A DNA stretch of 64,000 bases from Marchantia polymorpha subsp. ruderalis (taxonomy: Eukaryota; Streptophyta; Marchantiopsida; Marchantiales; Marchantiaceae): NCBI GenBank assembly GCA_037833965.1, contig AP031352.1:15914501-15978500 (forward strand). Direction: 5' to 3'. The notes under the pieces are model-generated. The model made no database searches and was not told where the DNA came from. It was given only the letters and a program-made list of their open reading frames with translations. Of this stretch, positions 13,646 to 24,550 are shown one piece after another (the stretch's first letter is position 1; each line of letters opens with the position of its first letter). The translations under genes were made by a program, and so were the position numbers.

Positions 13646-16509
13646 CCGAGGGAGGAATTACTGTAATGTTTTTCTTTCTTCTAATCAAAACATTATTCCT
13701 TCGTTCCTCACCCACAAAATTTTTTGTAATTCTTTTCTTCGTTCTTCGTGGAAGCTGGGCATCAAAAAACACCGAACTCGATGTATTACAAAAGGAGAAG
13801 AAAAAACATGATCTGCTGGATTTGGGAAGATAAGAGCATGCACCGCATCGAGACTGTGGACAAGGTCTGCTGCACGCTTCATGGCTCTCACACTGGCGTC
13901 AGTGTCGTGAACAATAGAGGAAGACATGGTGACAAGAATGCGGTGCTGAGGTGATGGTGATCTCACAACTTTTCCCAATGAGTCCAGATAAGGGACAGGG
14001 TGTCGAGTCCGAGCGGTGCAGTATGAGCAAAACAGCAAGCCGCTCGCGGACCCATCTCGACACGATTACGAGTTGCTGTGGAATCTTCCGAGCTGTCTGC
14101 CTGCCGCGACTGCGGCCGACTCGAGTTCGAAGGACTGCTGGATCGTCGCCATGATAAACAACATACAGCTGATGGGGCGGCAGGGGGAGGGCCCGCAGAC
14201 TTATCCTCCACGATGGTCTAGCTGGGAGAGCACACTGTGTGCCAGCAGCAGCAGCCGCTCCGTGGAGCTGAAGACCTGCTGCGAATTTCCAGGCTCGCTG
14301 GTGTTGACCTTGAATCCGTGAAGTGGTGATCAGCTCGGTGTCTGTCCACGTACTCGCTCGACCTCGCTCGACCTCCTGCACTGCGCATGTGCCCATGCCG
14401 CAAACGCATGTCTCGGGCCCTTGTCGAGGCGAGCGACAGTGGTCGAGAAGCGAGTCAAGGCGGAGAGAGCCATGAATCAATGCGCGGCCTTCGACCGCAT
14501 CGCGCACATACTCTACGGAGGGATCGTATGATTCGCGGTGTGCACAGTCCGCGTCATCATGACGCACATCATGAAATCTTCGCGGCCGCAGCGGCCTCAT
14601 GATCCCCAACACTGGCATCGTAATCAGGGCTCCCGGGCTAATGATCCACTGAGCGTATACTCTGTACAACGGTCCGCAGTGGCAGTGGACTTGCCCTCTC
14701 CCCCTCTCCCCCTCGCGCCCGCGGCTGATGATCTTTGCGAAACTGTCCGTCCCCCCGCCGTAACATGCAGCAGACGCTTTTATAACGGACCATTATGATG
14801 TCGGGCCGAACGGGCCGCTTCGGATCCCATGCAGAAGATCTGCTTTCGACGACGAGCCGCGCGGTCAAACCCAGTGTACCTCACCGTGACGAGTCCCGAA
14901 TGTTTGTGGGCCTCTGAGCTCAGTCGACTCGAGTGCCGCAGAAGCCCTCGATGAATGTATGAGTGAATGTGATCTCAGTAGCGGCTGTGACATGAGCGAC
15001 GGAGCTTCGTAGCCATCTTCCTCCGATTGATTCGATCGAGAGACAGGCTACAAGATGTTTCCTAGTGTCTCCGTGCATCGTCGTTGAGTTTCGAACTTCA
15101 AATCTGCCAGATCGAATTTATTCTGCTGATTATTAACTATGAATTTCACTAACAATGCGATCCCCTTTGATCAACGTTTTCATCACAATCTGATCTTCAC
15201 TAACGCCACTCTCCCGTGTGTTTGCTCCTCTACTCTTCTGCCCAGAATTTAGGATGAGCGATGTGCAGATTCCTTCGCTGTACTTTTCAATATTCTTCCG
15301 CTTTCTCCAGCTCTGAAGTTGTGAGCTCGGCCCTCGCTTTGCAGGGTGGAAACAGATGAGTAATCTAGGCAATCGTGTGTTTTCCCCGGAACCTCTACCC
15401 ATATCTTCTCCACGGAAGTCTGGTGCTGTACAGTGAGGACTGCTGTGTATCTAAATTGATGCAAATTGTCCCAAGTCCTTGGATCTGAGCTTCATTCTTG
15501 AAAAGCGTATCTTGGAATGGGGTTCTAGACGCCAATTATCCACATCGCAGGCATCGACAGTTCGACAGCAAACCTGGCAGTCCCCGCGTCCGCTGCTGCT
15601 GCCTGGACGCTGTAAAATTTATCTACAAGGGTCTAGAAATTGGGAGCAGGTGAAACTAGCTTCCACTCGCTCACGAATCTGCGAAACGAAGTCGAGACAC
15701 CTGGAATTGCCCGCTTACCTCTCTTTCACCTTCATACATTCATGGATTGCGACTCGACACGAGTCACGCATATTACAGCATTATAATAGTCAATGTCTGG
15801 GCGAGTGCTGCATCTGCACGGTAATGTAAGACTGCACACCCCCTGGATAGTACATGGGTCAAAATCCACAGGAAGAAACTGGCACAGGAATTCGACTCAT
15901 CGGAATCGTTACAAAGATAGTGGTGTTTATCGAAACACGATGTATACAGTGTCACAACTCTCAGTCCCCTGGTATATACCAGGCAAACATGAGAGGAATC
16001 GTACAAGCCATAGCGACGCATTTTCCCACTGCCCTTGGATTATAGTATTGATGGATGAGTGGGGCTGCTCCAGTATTTCCGCACTAACAGTCCTAGTACA
16101 AGTGTACCTCCTGGGGCAAAGTGATGCCATACGAGGTGGTTGTTCAAAGACTTCAGTCTTTGACAAGTCCTGACATCTTGTTTCCAGAGATAGTTCTAGA
16201 AATATTCGTATGGGCCAAAATTGCAGGCGAAGTCACCTTGGGTAAGGAACAGCAGAGACGTCGGTCAAAAGTACACATCAAAACTGCCAGACCAGTTGAA
16301 GGAAGCCCAGCTGATGATGGTCATAGCATCCACCATTGAGGTGGGCATAGTCGGAGCCGTCTCCAGGGTTCCCTGTTACCACGAGAGAATGGCTTCTTCA
16401 ATGTTGGATGGATGCAAGAAACAGGTCATCTTGACTACAGTGGAAAAACGTGACAATGAGTGCAGATCGTTTGCCGAGTGACATGTGAATTTGGTTCGCC
16501 GGTTTTCCT
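13646..16509. other. GC-rich to mixed intergenic DNA, no supported gene
   Basis: From about 13,800 to 15,100 the sequence is GC- and CpG-rich. It contains overlapping open frames on both strands, the longest 13899-14669 on the minus strand (256 codons), rich in Arg, Ser and Leu and matching nothing I recognise. Long frames are expected by chance at this composition. The part nearest 16509 probably includes the 3' untranslated region of the minus-strand receptor kinase. Confidence 0.45.
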
Positions 16510-19158
16510 TCACTGTAAGCTGCCAATCTGGAACGGCTGTACGGCATTCTGCTTTGATTTGTAAAGCATCTCTACGACCGCCTTCATCTTGGGTCGTTCT
16601 GAAGGTAGAGTGCTGGTGCAAAGCTTGGCCACTTTGAGAACCGAGAGCATCTCCTGGCGCACGTGGAAGGAAGCAGTGGACACTGCTGGATCAAGGATCT
16701 GCTCTGGCGTTTCTTCCCTTTCGGCAGCGGTGTGCACCCACGACACCAGATCCAATCCCTCTCCAAATGTCCGTTCCACGGGATCCCGCCCTGTCAGCAT
16801 CTCCAGCAGCACAACCCCGAAGCTATACACGTTGCTCTTCTCCGTCACTCTCATGGTGTACGCATACTCTGCGATAAGCAGCACAGTTCAAGCATCAAAC
16901 CGACGACAATTTCGTTGCATTGCCTCAGAATCACAAAACAAGGAGAGAGCGAAAAAGAAGAGAAAGCTGACAACTTCAAACGTACCTGGGGCAATATACC
17001 CGAACGAACCAGCCACAGCCGTCATGCTCTCGGTGTCCTTGGAAGGATCGTAGAGCTTAGCGAGCCCCACATCTCCCAAATGCGGCTCGAATGAAGCATC
17101 CAAGAGCACGTTGTTGGAGTTGATGTCGCGGTGCACGAACGGAGGATGACAATTGTGGTGCAAGTAGGCGAGGCCCTGCGCAGAGCCGACCGCCACCCGA
17201 TAGCGGGTGCTCCACTCCAGCACCGCCTCGGGCCTCCTGTGCAGCCACTCGCCCAAGCTGCCGTTGGGCATGTAGTCGTACAGCAGCAGCAGAGAATCTC
17301 CTCGGAGCACAAATCCGAGGATCCTGAGAATGTTGTGATGTCGCATCTTGTCGACTTTCAGAAGCTCGGAGACGAACCTGCGGCTGAGAACCGAATTCTC
17401 CGTATCGACCTTGAGCTTCTTGATGGCCAGCTCCAGGCCATTGGGCAAGACCACTCTGTAGACGCTGCTGAAGCGGCCCCGGCCGATCAGATGGTTCTCA
17501 TTGATCATCAGAGTCGCATCCAGCACGCCCTCGAAGGTGAAGTTCTCCCTTTCCGGATCCACGAACAGGCGCCCCTCCGTCGACTGCACTTTGGGCTCTC
17601 CCTCCGTCGGATAGTACTGCACTTGGTTCCTCAAGTAGCAGGCGATGACTCCACCCAGAGCCAGCAACGCCAGAGCCACCCCGATGCCGATCACAATCGC
17701 CGCCCACGTTGGAAGCCCTGCGCCCTCCCCTCCAGACCCGCCATCCGACCCGACGCAGCTCACGAAGCAGAGATCACGATTGTGCGCAAACTGAGTCTCG
17801 TTGACTGGGGTCTTGAACGGAGGAACCGTGCCGTTCAATCTGTTGTAGCTCAAGTCGATGTAGAGCAGACTCGGAAGGTCTCCCAATGACGCAGGGACCG
17901 GGCCCTCGAGAAGATTGTGTGATAAATCAAGTTTGGTCAACTTCGTGAGATTGCCCAACTCCTTGGGGATTGGACCGCTCAAGCTGTTGAAGCTCAAGTT
18001 GAGACCGTACTGCAAATTGGTCAGCTTGCCAAGTTGTGGAGGAATTACGCCGCTGAGATTGTTATTCGCGATCTCCAGCTCGATCAATTTCACGCATCCC
18101 TCGAGCTCGGCCGGAATCGGGCCGGAGAGTTTGTTGTCCTCCAGAATCAGAGACGAGAGATTGTCCAGATTTCCGATCTCCTTCGGAATCTCCCCCTCCA
18201 ATTTGTTGCTGCTCAGATCCAAGATGTCGAGAAGCCTAATTTGACTCAGAGTGACGGGTATTGGTCCCTCGAACTTATTGTGTGCCAGATGGAGAGTGTT
18301 CAGCACCTCGAGTTCGCCCAGCTCTAGAGGAATTTGGCCACTCAAATTGTTACTTCCCAGACTCAAAAGCGTGAGATTCTTGAGGTGGTCCCAATGAATT
18401 CCTAGAGTTCCTGACAGCTGGTTGTCTCGCAGGCTTAGATAGGAAATGCCCTGGCTGAAATTTGAGGGCATTGGTCCCACAAACATGTTGCTAGACAAGT
18501 CCAGAATGACAAGGTTCTCCAAGCTCCCAATGGACTCCGGAATTTGGCCCTGGAATTCATTGTCTGCGAGAAGAAGACGCTGCAGACTTCTACACGAACT
18601 GATGTTCTGAGGGATGGGGCCACTCAGGGAATTATTATAGAGGCTTAGTAAGGTGAGTTTCGGTGAGAAACATATGGCAGGAGGAAAAGGCCCGTCCAGT
18701 TGATTAGCAGACAAATCAACATGTTCCAGACGCCCATTGATTCCCAGATCTGAGGGAATTTCTCCAGAGAAAGAATTTTGAAACAACCCCAGCCTGGTCA
18801 AATTCGAGAGCCCGCTCACCTGCCTCGGAATGTGGCCAGACAGCTGATTCGCAGACAGATCAACTGATTCCAGAAAAGAGAGATTGCCGATCGATGGAGA
18901 AATGGAGCCCGAGAGACTGCTAGCGTTCAGATGTAGCTTGGTCACCCTGCTTGTCGACGCGTCGCACACAATACCGAACCAATCACAGTACTTTACATTC
19001 GACAAATTCCAAGAAGCAAGAGAGCCGAAGGGGTCTATGAGCTTGCTCTTGAAGTCCAACAGCACCTGAAGATCGTCTCCCCTCGCCACTGGGCTCCAGG
19101 TGACGAGACAGAAGAGCACCACGACCTGCAAGACACGGAGCCTACTCACTCCACACAT
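16510..19158 (-). CDS. LRR receptor-like kinase with altered catalytic motifs
   Basis: Plasma-membrane receptor kinase in two exons, 19158-16986 and 16868-16510, joined in phase across a 117-base intron inside the kinase domain (GYIAP|EYAY). It has 843 residues. An earlier in-frame Met lies at 19212, but 19158 begins a classic signal peptide (MCGVSRLRVLQ then a hydrophobic core, cut near ARG). Then come an N-terminal cap (YCDWFGIVC), 16 leucine-rich repeats (about 65-450), a membrane segment (about 485-509) and a kinase domain. The kinase keeps the glycine loop IGRGRFSSVY (about 554), the lysine in AIKK and the Asp of HRD (about 673). However, HRDxK reads HRDIN, DFG reads DVG, and the subdomain IX Asp is Asn (NVYSFG). 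The C-lobe (GEGLDLVSWVH, ETPEQILD, RPKMKAVVEML) closely resembles Arabidopsis PXC3/At2g41820 as I remember it, which is also degenerate at these sites. Ligand unknown. Weak catalysis or a scaffold role is inference. Confidence 0.92.
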
Positions 19159-19212
19159 TTTCTCCGTCTCTACCCCTATTCCGGCGCTGCTCGTAATCCT
19201 TGCTATGTTCAC

Positions 19213-20395
19213 ACAGAAACTGGGTCACCTTTTCTCCAACCTACCGCTACTGGCACTCTCATTACCATCTTCCTCATCGACTCCCCAGATCCCCATCGCT
19301 CTTGCCCTTTGTCAAGCTGCAAGCAGAAGAAAGCACCACCTACGGGATGAAGTTCGCTGGCAGAATCTCCAAAGCTTATCAGTCCAATTTCTGTTATGAA
19401 CTCCTGGACTTCCTGAGCGAGTCGTATGTCTCCTGCTGGGCTCGATGCGTTTCGAAGATCAACCTTCATGCAGTAAAAGGACTGGTGCAAGCCCAACAGA
19501 GCTCCAATGCTCCTCATCACTGGCGCAAGCTGGCATGCGATCCGAGCCTGCACACTAAATTGGTTTCCATTCCGTACTCTCGAGGTTCCGTACTCAACGC
19601 GTGAACTCCTTCCTGCTCATCAGCGCTCACGCAAACCTCACTGTTCGAATTCTAGTATCAAGCTCGCGGCGCCCCAGGGCGTAGATAGTAGGGTTCCTAT
19701 CGGAACAGATGAGATTTGTCACCCACCCACGTCTCCGTACAGTGCTTCGCCGTGTCGCTACTCGATGCTGGCAAGCTCCCTCGGACCCTTCCTACATTCG
19801 CAGAATTTCGTTGAGCATCTCGATGAGCTTCCAGTACCTGAAGACGAATGAAATACATCAGCGAGCAAGCCGGCTTGCATGAACGAATGCTAGTTCGCAA
19901 ACCCCGCCCGAGTAAGCAGACGAGCGTTCCCATGACCAAGACTGGCCCAAGTGGAAATCCAGCTGCTCAATCAAATCGTGCAAGTGAAAGGAGCCCGGCG
20001 CTTTCCACGGTGAGCTAGAATGAAACCGTGGATTGAGGCCTCTGACGCAGTGCACACAGATGGGATGCGCGAAATGCAGACCGCAGCTCCAGCGACGAAG
20101 GAAGACACAGTAGCATGTGTCCCTCCCCAATTCTGCGGGGAAAGGGGAGGTGGAGACGACCTCCGCAAGAACTAAATTGCCACGAGGGGACAAAGGGGAC
20201 TGACATAAATAGAAATAAAGCTTCAGGAGCGGTCGCACGGTAGATCAAGGCGTGTAATCGAAAGGCTCGATAACTTCTCGCATCAACTGATGAACCCGAA
20301 AGCATGCAATACTCACTTCAGACCTCCAGGGCGAGCACAGCAGCATGAGCTTCATCATATGCATCACCCTTCCCATATCAAGCATGACTTACACT
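19213..20395. promoter_or_regulatory. Upstream region of the receptor kinase gene
   Basis: This DNA precedes the minus-strand receptor kinase and should contain its leader and promoter. Several short open frames are present on both strands without recognisable content. A transcription start could not be placed, and an intron in the leader cannot be excluded. Confidence 0.35.
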
Positions 20396-20896
20396 ACAAT
20401 TTGCCTGCGCCGTTTTAAAAGAGAGGCATTTGAAGCTCAGGCAAGAAACGGAGCGACGAGAACAAATTGTGAAGGACTCGAGCTCGCATAAAAAAGGGCG
20501 GGTGAATGGGAGCCAAGCCTTCGCTCCGAACCTCGTACCTGAAAAAACGATAACACCTGGCGCAAGATTTCACCCACTCAGCTCAAAGTCGGGGCTCCGC
20601 CGAACAGAGACCTCCTGTCTAATCTCCGCAAGACACCGCGTGAAATCGCCGTCCACATTTACATTCCTCACTTCCGTTTCAAGGGGCAGAATCACGAAGC
20701 AATTCACCTTCTCTATTATCACTTCGCAATGGTCGTTCTACACTTCAATCTCCGTCAAATCTTTCTTCCACACTACCGACTCCAACGCCCACATTCCCTC
20801 ATTCCACGATCAAATCCCACTGCCGTTCCAACGGATCCCGCTCTCGTCGCCTCCCTCCTCCTTTCACTCACATTTTCCTCCGCCAGTGCACGTTCA

Positions 20897-20931
20897 CTCT
20901 CTTCCCTTCTCTCTCTCTCTCTCTCCCTCTC
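20897..20931. repeat. CT microsatellite and pyrimidine tract
   Basis: A pure CT dinucleotide run of about 17 bases sits within a longer pyrimidine tract. Such Y-rich tracts are common near plant transcription starts, but no start or gene can be tied to this one. Confidence 0.85.
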
Positions 20932-21624
20932 AATTGAGACGACGAGCGCACTTATCGTCTACTATGGTACGAGCTTCGGAAAAACATGCGCAGGCAGCAG
21001 CGAACATGGAGGGCAGACATCCGCATTTCTCAGAATTCTCGGCGCTGACACCCAAAAAACTGTGTAGAGAGAGAGGGGGGAATTCTTGAACCAGGGGCAG
21101 CTGCGAGAGGGCAGGAAGGAAGGAAGCGAGCGAGGGAAGGAGAACGACGGAAGGAAGGAAGAGAGAGAAAGATGTCAAGCGGACTTTGGGCAACTTCCAC
21201 TTCCCCTGGGGCCGAGGCAGGACAGGACAGGACTCTGAACTCTGGGCTCTGGACTGCTCCGGTACACTGGAGGGACTGCTGCCGAGGTGACAGGCAGGAG
21301 CAGGGATGAATGAGTTTCGCGTTAAGAAGAAAGAGAGAGAGAGGAGGGGTGGGGACCACCGGCTCTGGCTCCGCTGGCCACCCTTTCCTTTGACCAAACC
21401 GGTCTCCTCTCCAAAACGAAACTTCGACAAAACAGCGCCTGCCTGCCTGCCCGCCCGGTCTCTGGCAGTTGATCTGCCTGTTTCCCGTGGCCAGGTCCTC
21501 GAGCGCGCAGCCCGAGACTCGCCTCGGCCAATGGCCAGCCCGCTCTCGTGAATTCGGCGGCTTTGCGAGAACCTCCATCTGCCGCTGTACCGGCTTCTCC
21601 CCCGGTTCCCAACTCTACCACGGT

Positions 21625-21649
21625 CGCCCGCCCGCCCGCCCGCCCGCCC
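21625..21649. repeat. CGCC tetranucleotide repeat
   Basis: Six units of CGCC in a row, within a GC-rich background. It produces Arg/Pro-rich open frames that should not be read as coding. Confidence 0.9.
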
Positions 21650-22500
21650 TCTCTGACCCTATCCACGTCTCCTCCGTCTCCTCTCCTGTCTGTCCCTTTC
21701 CGTCGTCGCAGTCCGTCTCGGTGCCCATGCTTTTGCTAATGTCCTCTGGGCCACCACGCCCATCGTCTTCCTCCCGCATCATTAGTGCCTCTCCCAGAAG
21801 GTCGGTACTCATGAATTTTATCTGTTCCGGCGCAGTGTTCACCTGCAGTCTGCGGGTACAAGCGTTCAAAGCCCTCGCATCGTCCGGTGGCACCATAACT
21901 TCCCCGGGAAGCCCAGGCCGGCCGGTTCACGGCCGGTGGGTCTTAAACATCGTGCGCCTGCTTCGGGCTGTTCAAATGCTTCACGTCCCTCCCGCGTCAG
22001 GAGTTCCGGAGCTCTCCCGGATGATCGGTTTTCTGATCGTGACTTTCCTTCGGTCCGGCGAGGCTTTACGCTAAACTTTCCCGGCATAAGCTCGACCGGT
22101 GGCACAGTTAACTGGCAATGGGCAGTCGCTGTCGCCGGGGTTCCAGTCTCAGTTTGGCCACGCCTCGGGGCAGCCCTTCCAATTCCATGTTGTGTGGTAT
22201 GGCTCGCGACCCCCGATGCTTCCAGCCGGCGCCTTCGGACTGACTGCCTCCGGTCAGGAAAATACTGTCGACCTCCGTTCGTCGAAACTGGATTCAAGTT
22301 CAACGCCTTCAACTCTGGTCGCATCGTCCGGCCCAACCATAAATGAGACTTGAGTTGCCGGGATCCCTTCACTGTCCGACAAGGCCCGAGGCTCGGCCGG
22401 CTACTGTGCAAACCAGATCCCTTCTACACCGAACCGAACACTGTGTACTGTGGGCGCGAGGCGGGCAGGCAAAACCTGCCGTCTTTGAATTTGTTGTACA

Positions 22501-24550
22501 TTAATTTACACCTGTCTCAGTTGTCGAACCATGTATCAAATAACAGGTTGGTTATTTGTTGGCATTGTAGAGTTATCTTTTGTCGAAAATATAATAACAA
22601 TATTCAAAATTTATATTACAAAATATCAACATGCTTATGGTCACCCTCACTTCTTGTGTAATACTTGTGTTAGATTAATTTGGTTCTCTTCACGTAAATA
22701 CGTACAGGGAGATTCGATTGTAAGATTGCCACGATATAATGCTTGCATGAAAGAGAGAGCTCAAAAAATTCATGGTTAATCTAGAACTATTTAAATACAT
22801 GTATTGGAAGAAGTCCTGTGATATACGACTTTACGTAATTGTATTTAAAATGATTTTGTAGCATGAACAACCGTATCTTTGATAACATATATAATATCCG
22901 AGAGTGGTTTTATTCACCATGAACGAAGGGTGTGACGTACATGTCACACCCAAATTGCGGAAACTAAAGCACCGGACAACTCCAACGAAACCGTCCTGCC
23001 AACGCAGTTGACCGGAGGGGTCCCGGTTCCATTTCTGACTCAACCATGGCTGGATATGGAAGCTACAGTACATGTTCCGGGTCTTTAATGCCCACAGTGC
23101 CGCAGTATTCATGGCAGACTCGCCACCTTTAATACCAGCGTACGAGCCGGACGGACGCTGCCGGTCGACGCGAATAAGCCAAGATGGCATCATCCGGCAA
23201 GACGACTGTCAGGCTCGCCGTGATCCGGTGCAGTACGTCGACGACTGCGGGAGCCTTCACCGAAAAGACGGCTCGAACGTCCGGTGTGGCGAACCCGGTT
23301 GGCCCGATGCAGTCGCCTTGATACAATCCGATCCTCTGCAGCCACATTCTCTTTCTACACGAACTTAATGCGAGTTCTTAGGGTCAAGAACTCGACTTAT
23401 GGCAGTCGCGGGAAGACAGCCGGTTCGTACTGGCTGACAAGGCGCCCGTCAGTTTGAAGTCAATCCAGCCAAGACATGTGGCTTTGTCCAATCGTAACTG
23501 TTTGCCGAAATCTCTGATTTTCTGTACCGTGGGACCTGTCCGGTGCGAAGACCGTAACCCAATCGCAGGCCCCGAATTCCGGTGCCGTGTTATTTTCGAA
23601 TAAAAAATGAACAATGGGTATCAAGGACGAGGCTCCTCGCTCATCTGCCGTCTTTGATCGTCGTGATTTGATTGAAGGACGCTCTCTATCCGCGCAAGTT
23701 CGATGTATCTGCACCGGGTCCGACAGTGCGGGACGCCGGCGACGGCGTGGGTTCGAACTCGGAGTCGGGAACCGGAGAGGCGTCGATGATGCTCCTCGGG
23801 AAGGTCTCGGAGGTGGAGGCGCGGGGAGGCAAGAACCGGCCATCACCTGAATGTGCCGATAAGGAGCCGGTCCGGTCCGGTCAGGTGCAGACGGGCCCGC
23901 CCACCCTCGACTCCCGTCCACGTAAGCGTCTGGAGGAGCTCTGGAAAAGAGGAATATGGCAGCAGTTGTCACCCACTACTGTAGGTCTTCACGTTGCAGC
24001 CCTCGTCTCATGCCCCGGCCTGCAAATGCGTTTCCCGCTTCTTCAGACTGCCGCAGCAGCGGCCGCAGATAGATGCATTCGACGACCGTGGCTGGCTCAC
24101 ATGCTCGTCCCATCCTTTCTTTCCATGATTCCCTTGCGGGGGATTTATCCTCCGCTGCCGCGTCCTACCTTTGCTCGAGGATATTCTCCTTGCTCACGTG
24201 CTCCCTTTCCCTCTTGAATGCTGCGGGCTTTCTTTCGCGTACTGTTCTGCCGCGCTGTACCGGCACCTCTCGCCCCGGCTAACAGAAAGAAGCTTGCCGC
24301 ATTGTTTATGGATTATCGAGGTGCCTCCGAACACTATCTTGGTTTTTTTCATGTCTTCCCGTTCTGGTTGTACGATTCATCTTCTTCCTATCGTTTTGTG
24401 TGTCGTTTGCTCCGAGAACCTCAGTTCTTCTTTTCCGACGACTATGACAAAGACCGATGCATCATGTTTGTTGGGAGTGACGAGCATGGCTTTCTTTAAA
24501 ATCATCTGTCACCTTTTTCGTACATATTACAACTCTAAGAAGGTGTAATA
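22501..24550. other. Mixed region with CpG-rich core, no supported gene
   Basis: The AT-rich start (to about 22,930) is followed by CpG-rich DNA with many CCGG and CGGTCC motifs to about 24,000. Open frames up to 170 codons occur on both strands (23460-23972 minus, 23672-24217 plus) but none looks like a conserved protein. A TGTCACACCC motif at 22938 resembles LTR starts but no partner end was found. Confidence 0.4.

Larger units (their letters stand above)
20396..22500. other. GC-rich, simple-sequence-rich region without a supported gene
   Basis: A CT-rich plus strand (to about 20,935) switches to a GA-rich plus strand from about 21,060 to 21,175. A CG-rich part with a CGCC microsatellite follows. 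Long open frames overlap on both strands (for example 20430-21089 plus, 21030-21578 minus, 21469-22074 plus), but their compositions are those of the simple sequence and none resembles a protein family. It may be a distant promoter or leader, or an old repeat. Confidence 0.4.

Noticed and set aside
13899-14669. 256-codon ORF on the minus strand as a protein gene
   Set aside because: High GC makes long frames likely, other long frames overlap it on both strands, and no domain or family signature is visible.
16888-16985. Extension of the receptor kinase first exon past GYIAPG
   Set aside because: Splicing at 16986 to 16868 restores the conserved GYIAPEYAYTMRVTEKSNVY kinase segment.
20430-22411. 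Several ORFs of 110-219 codons on both strands
   Set aside because: They overlap one another and derive from CT, GA and CGCC simple sequence; no conserved motif was seen.
22938-23100. LTR start suggested by TGTCACACCC
   Set aside because: No matching end, primer-binding site or polypurine tract was found at a suitable distance.
23460-24217. Opposing ORFs of 170 and 181 codons
   Set aside because: Antisense to each other, proline/arginine-rich from CpG-rich DNA, and unlike any family I know.
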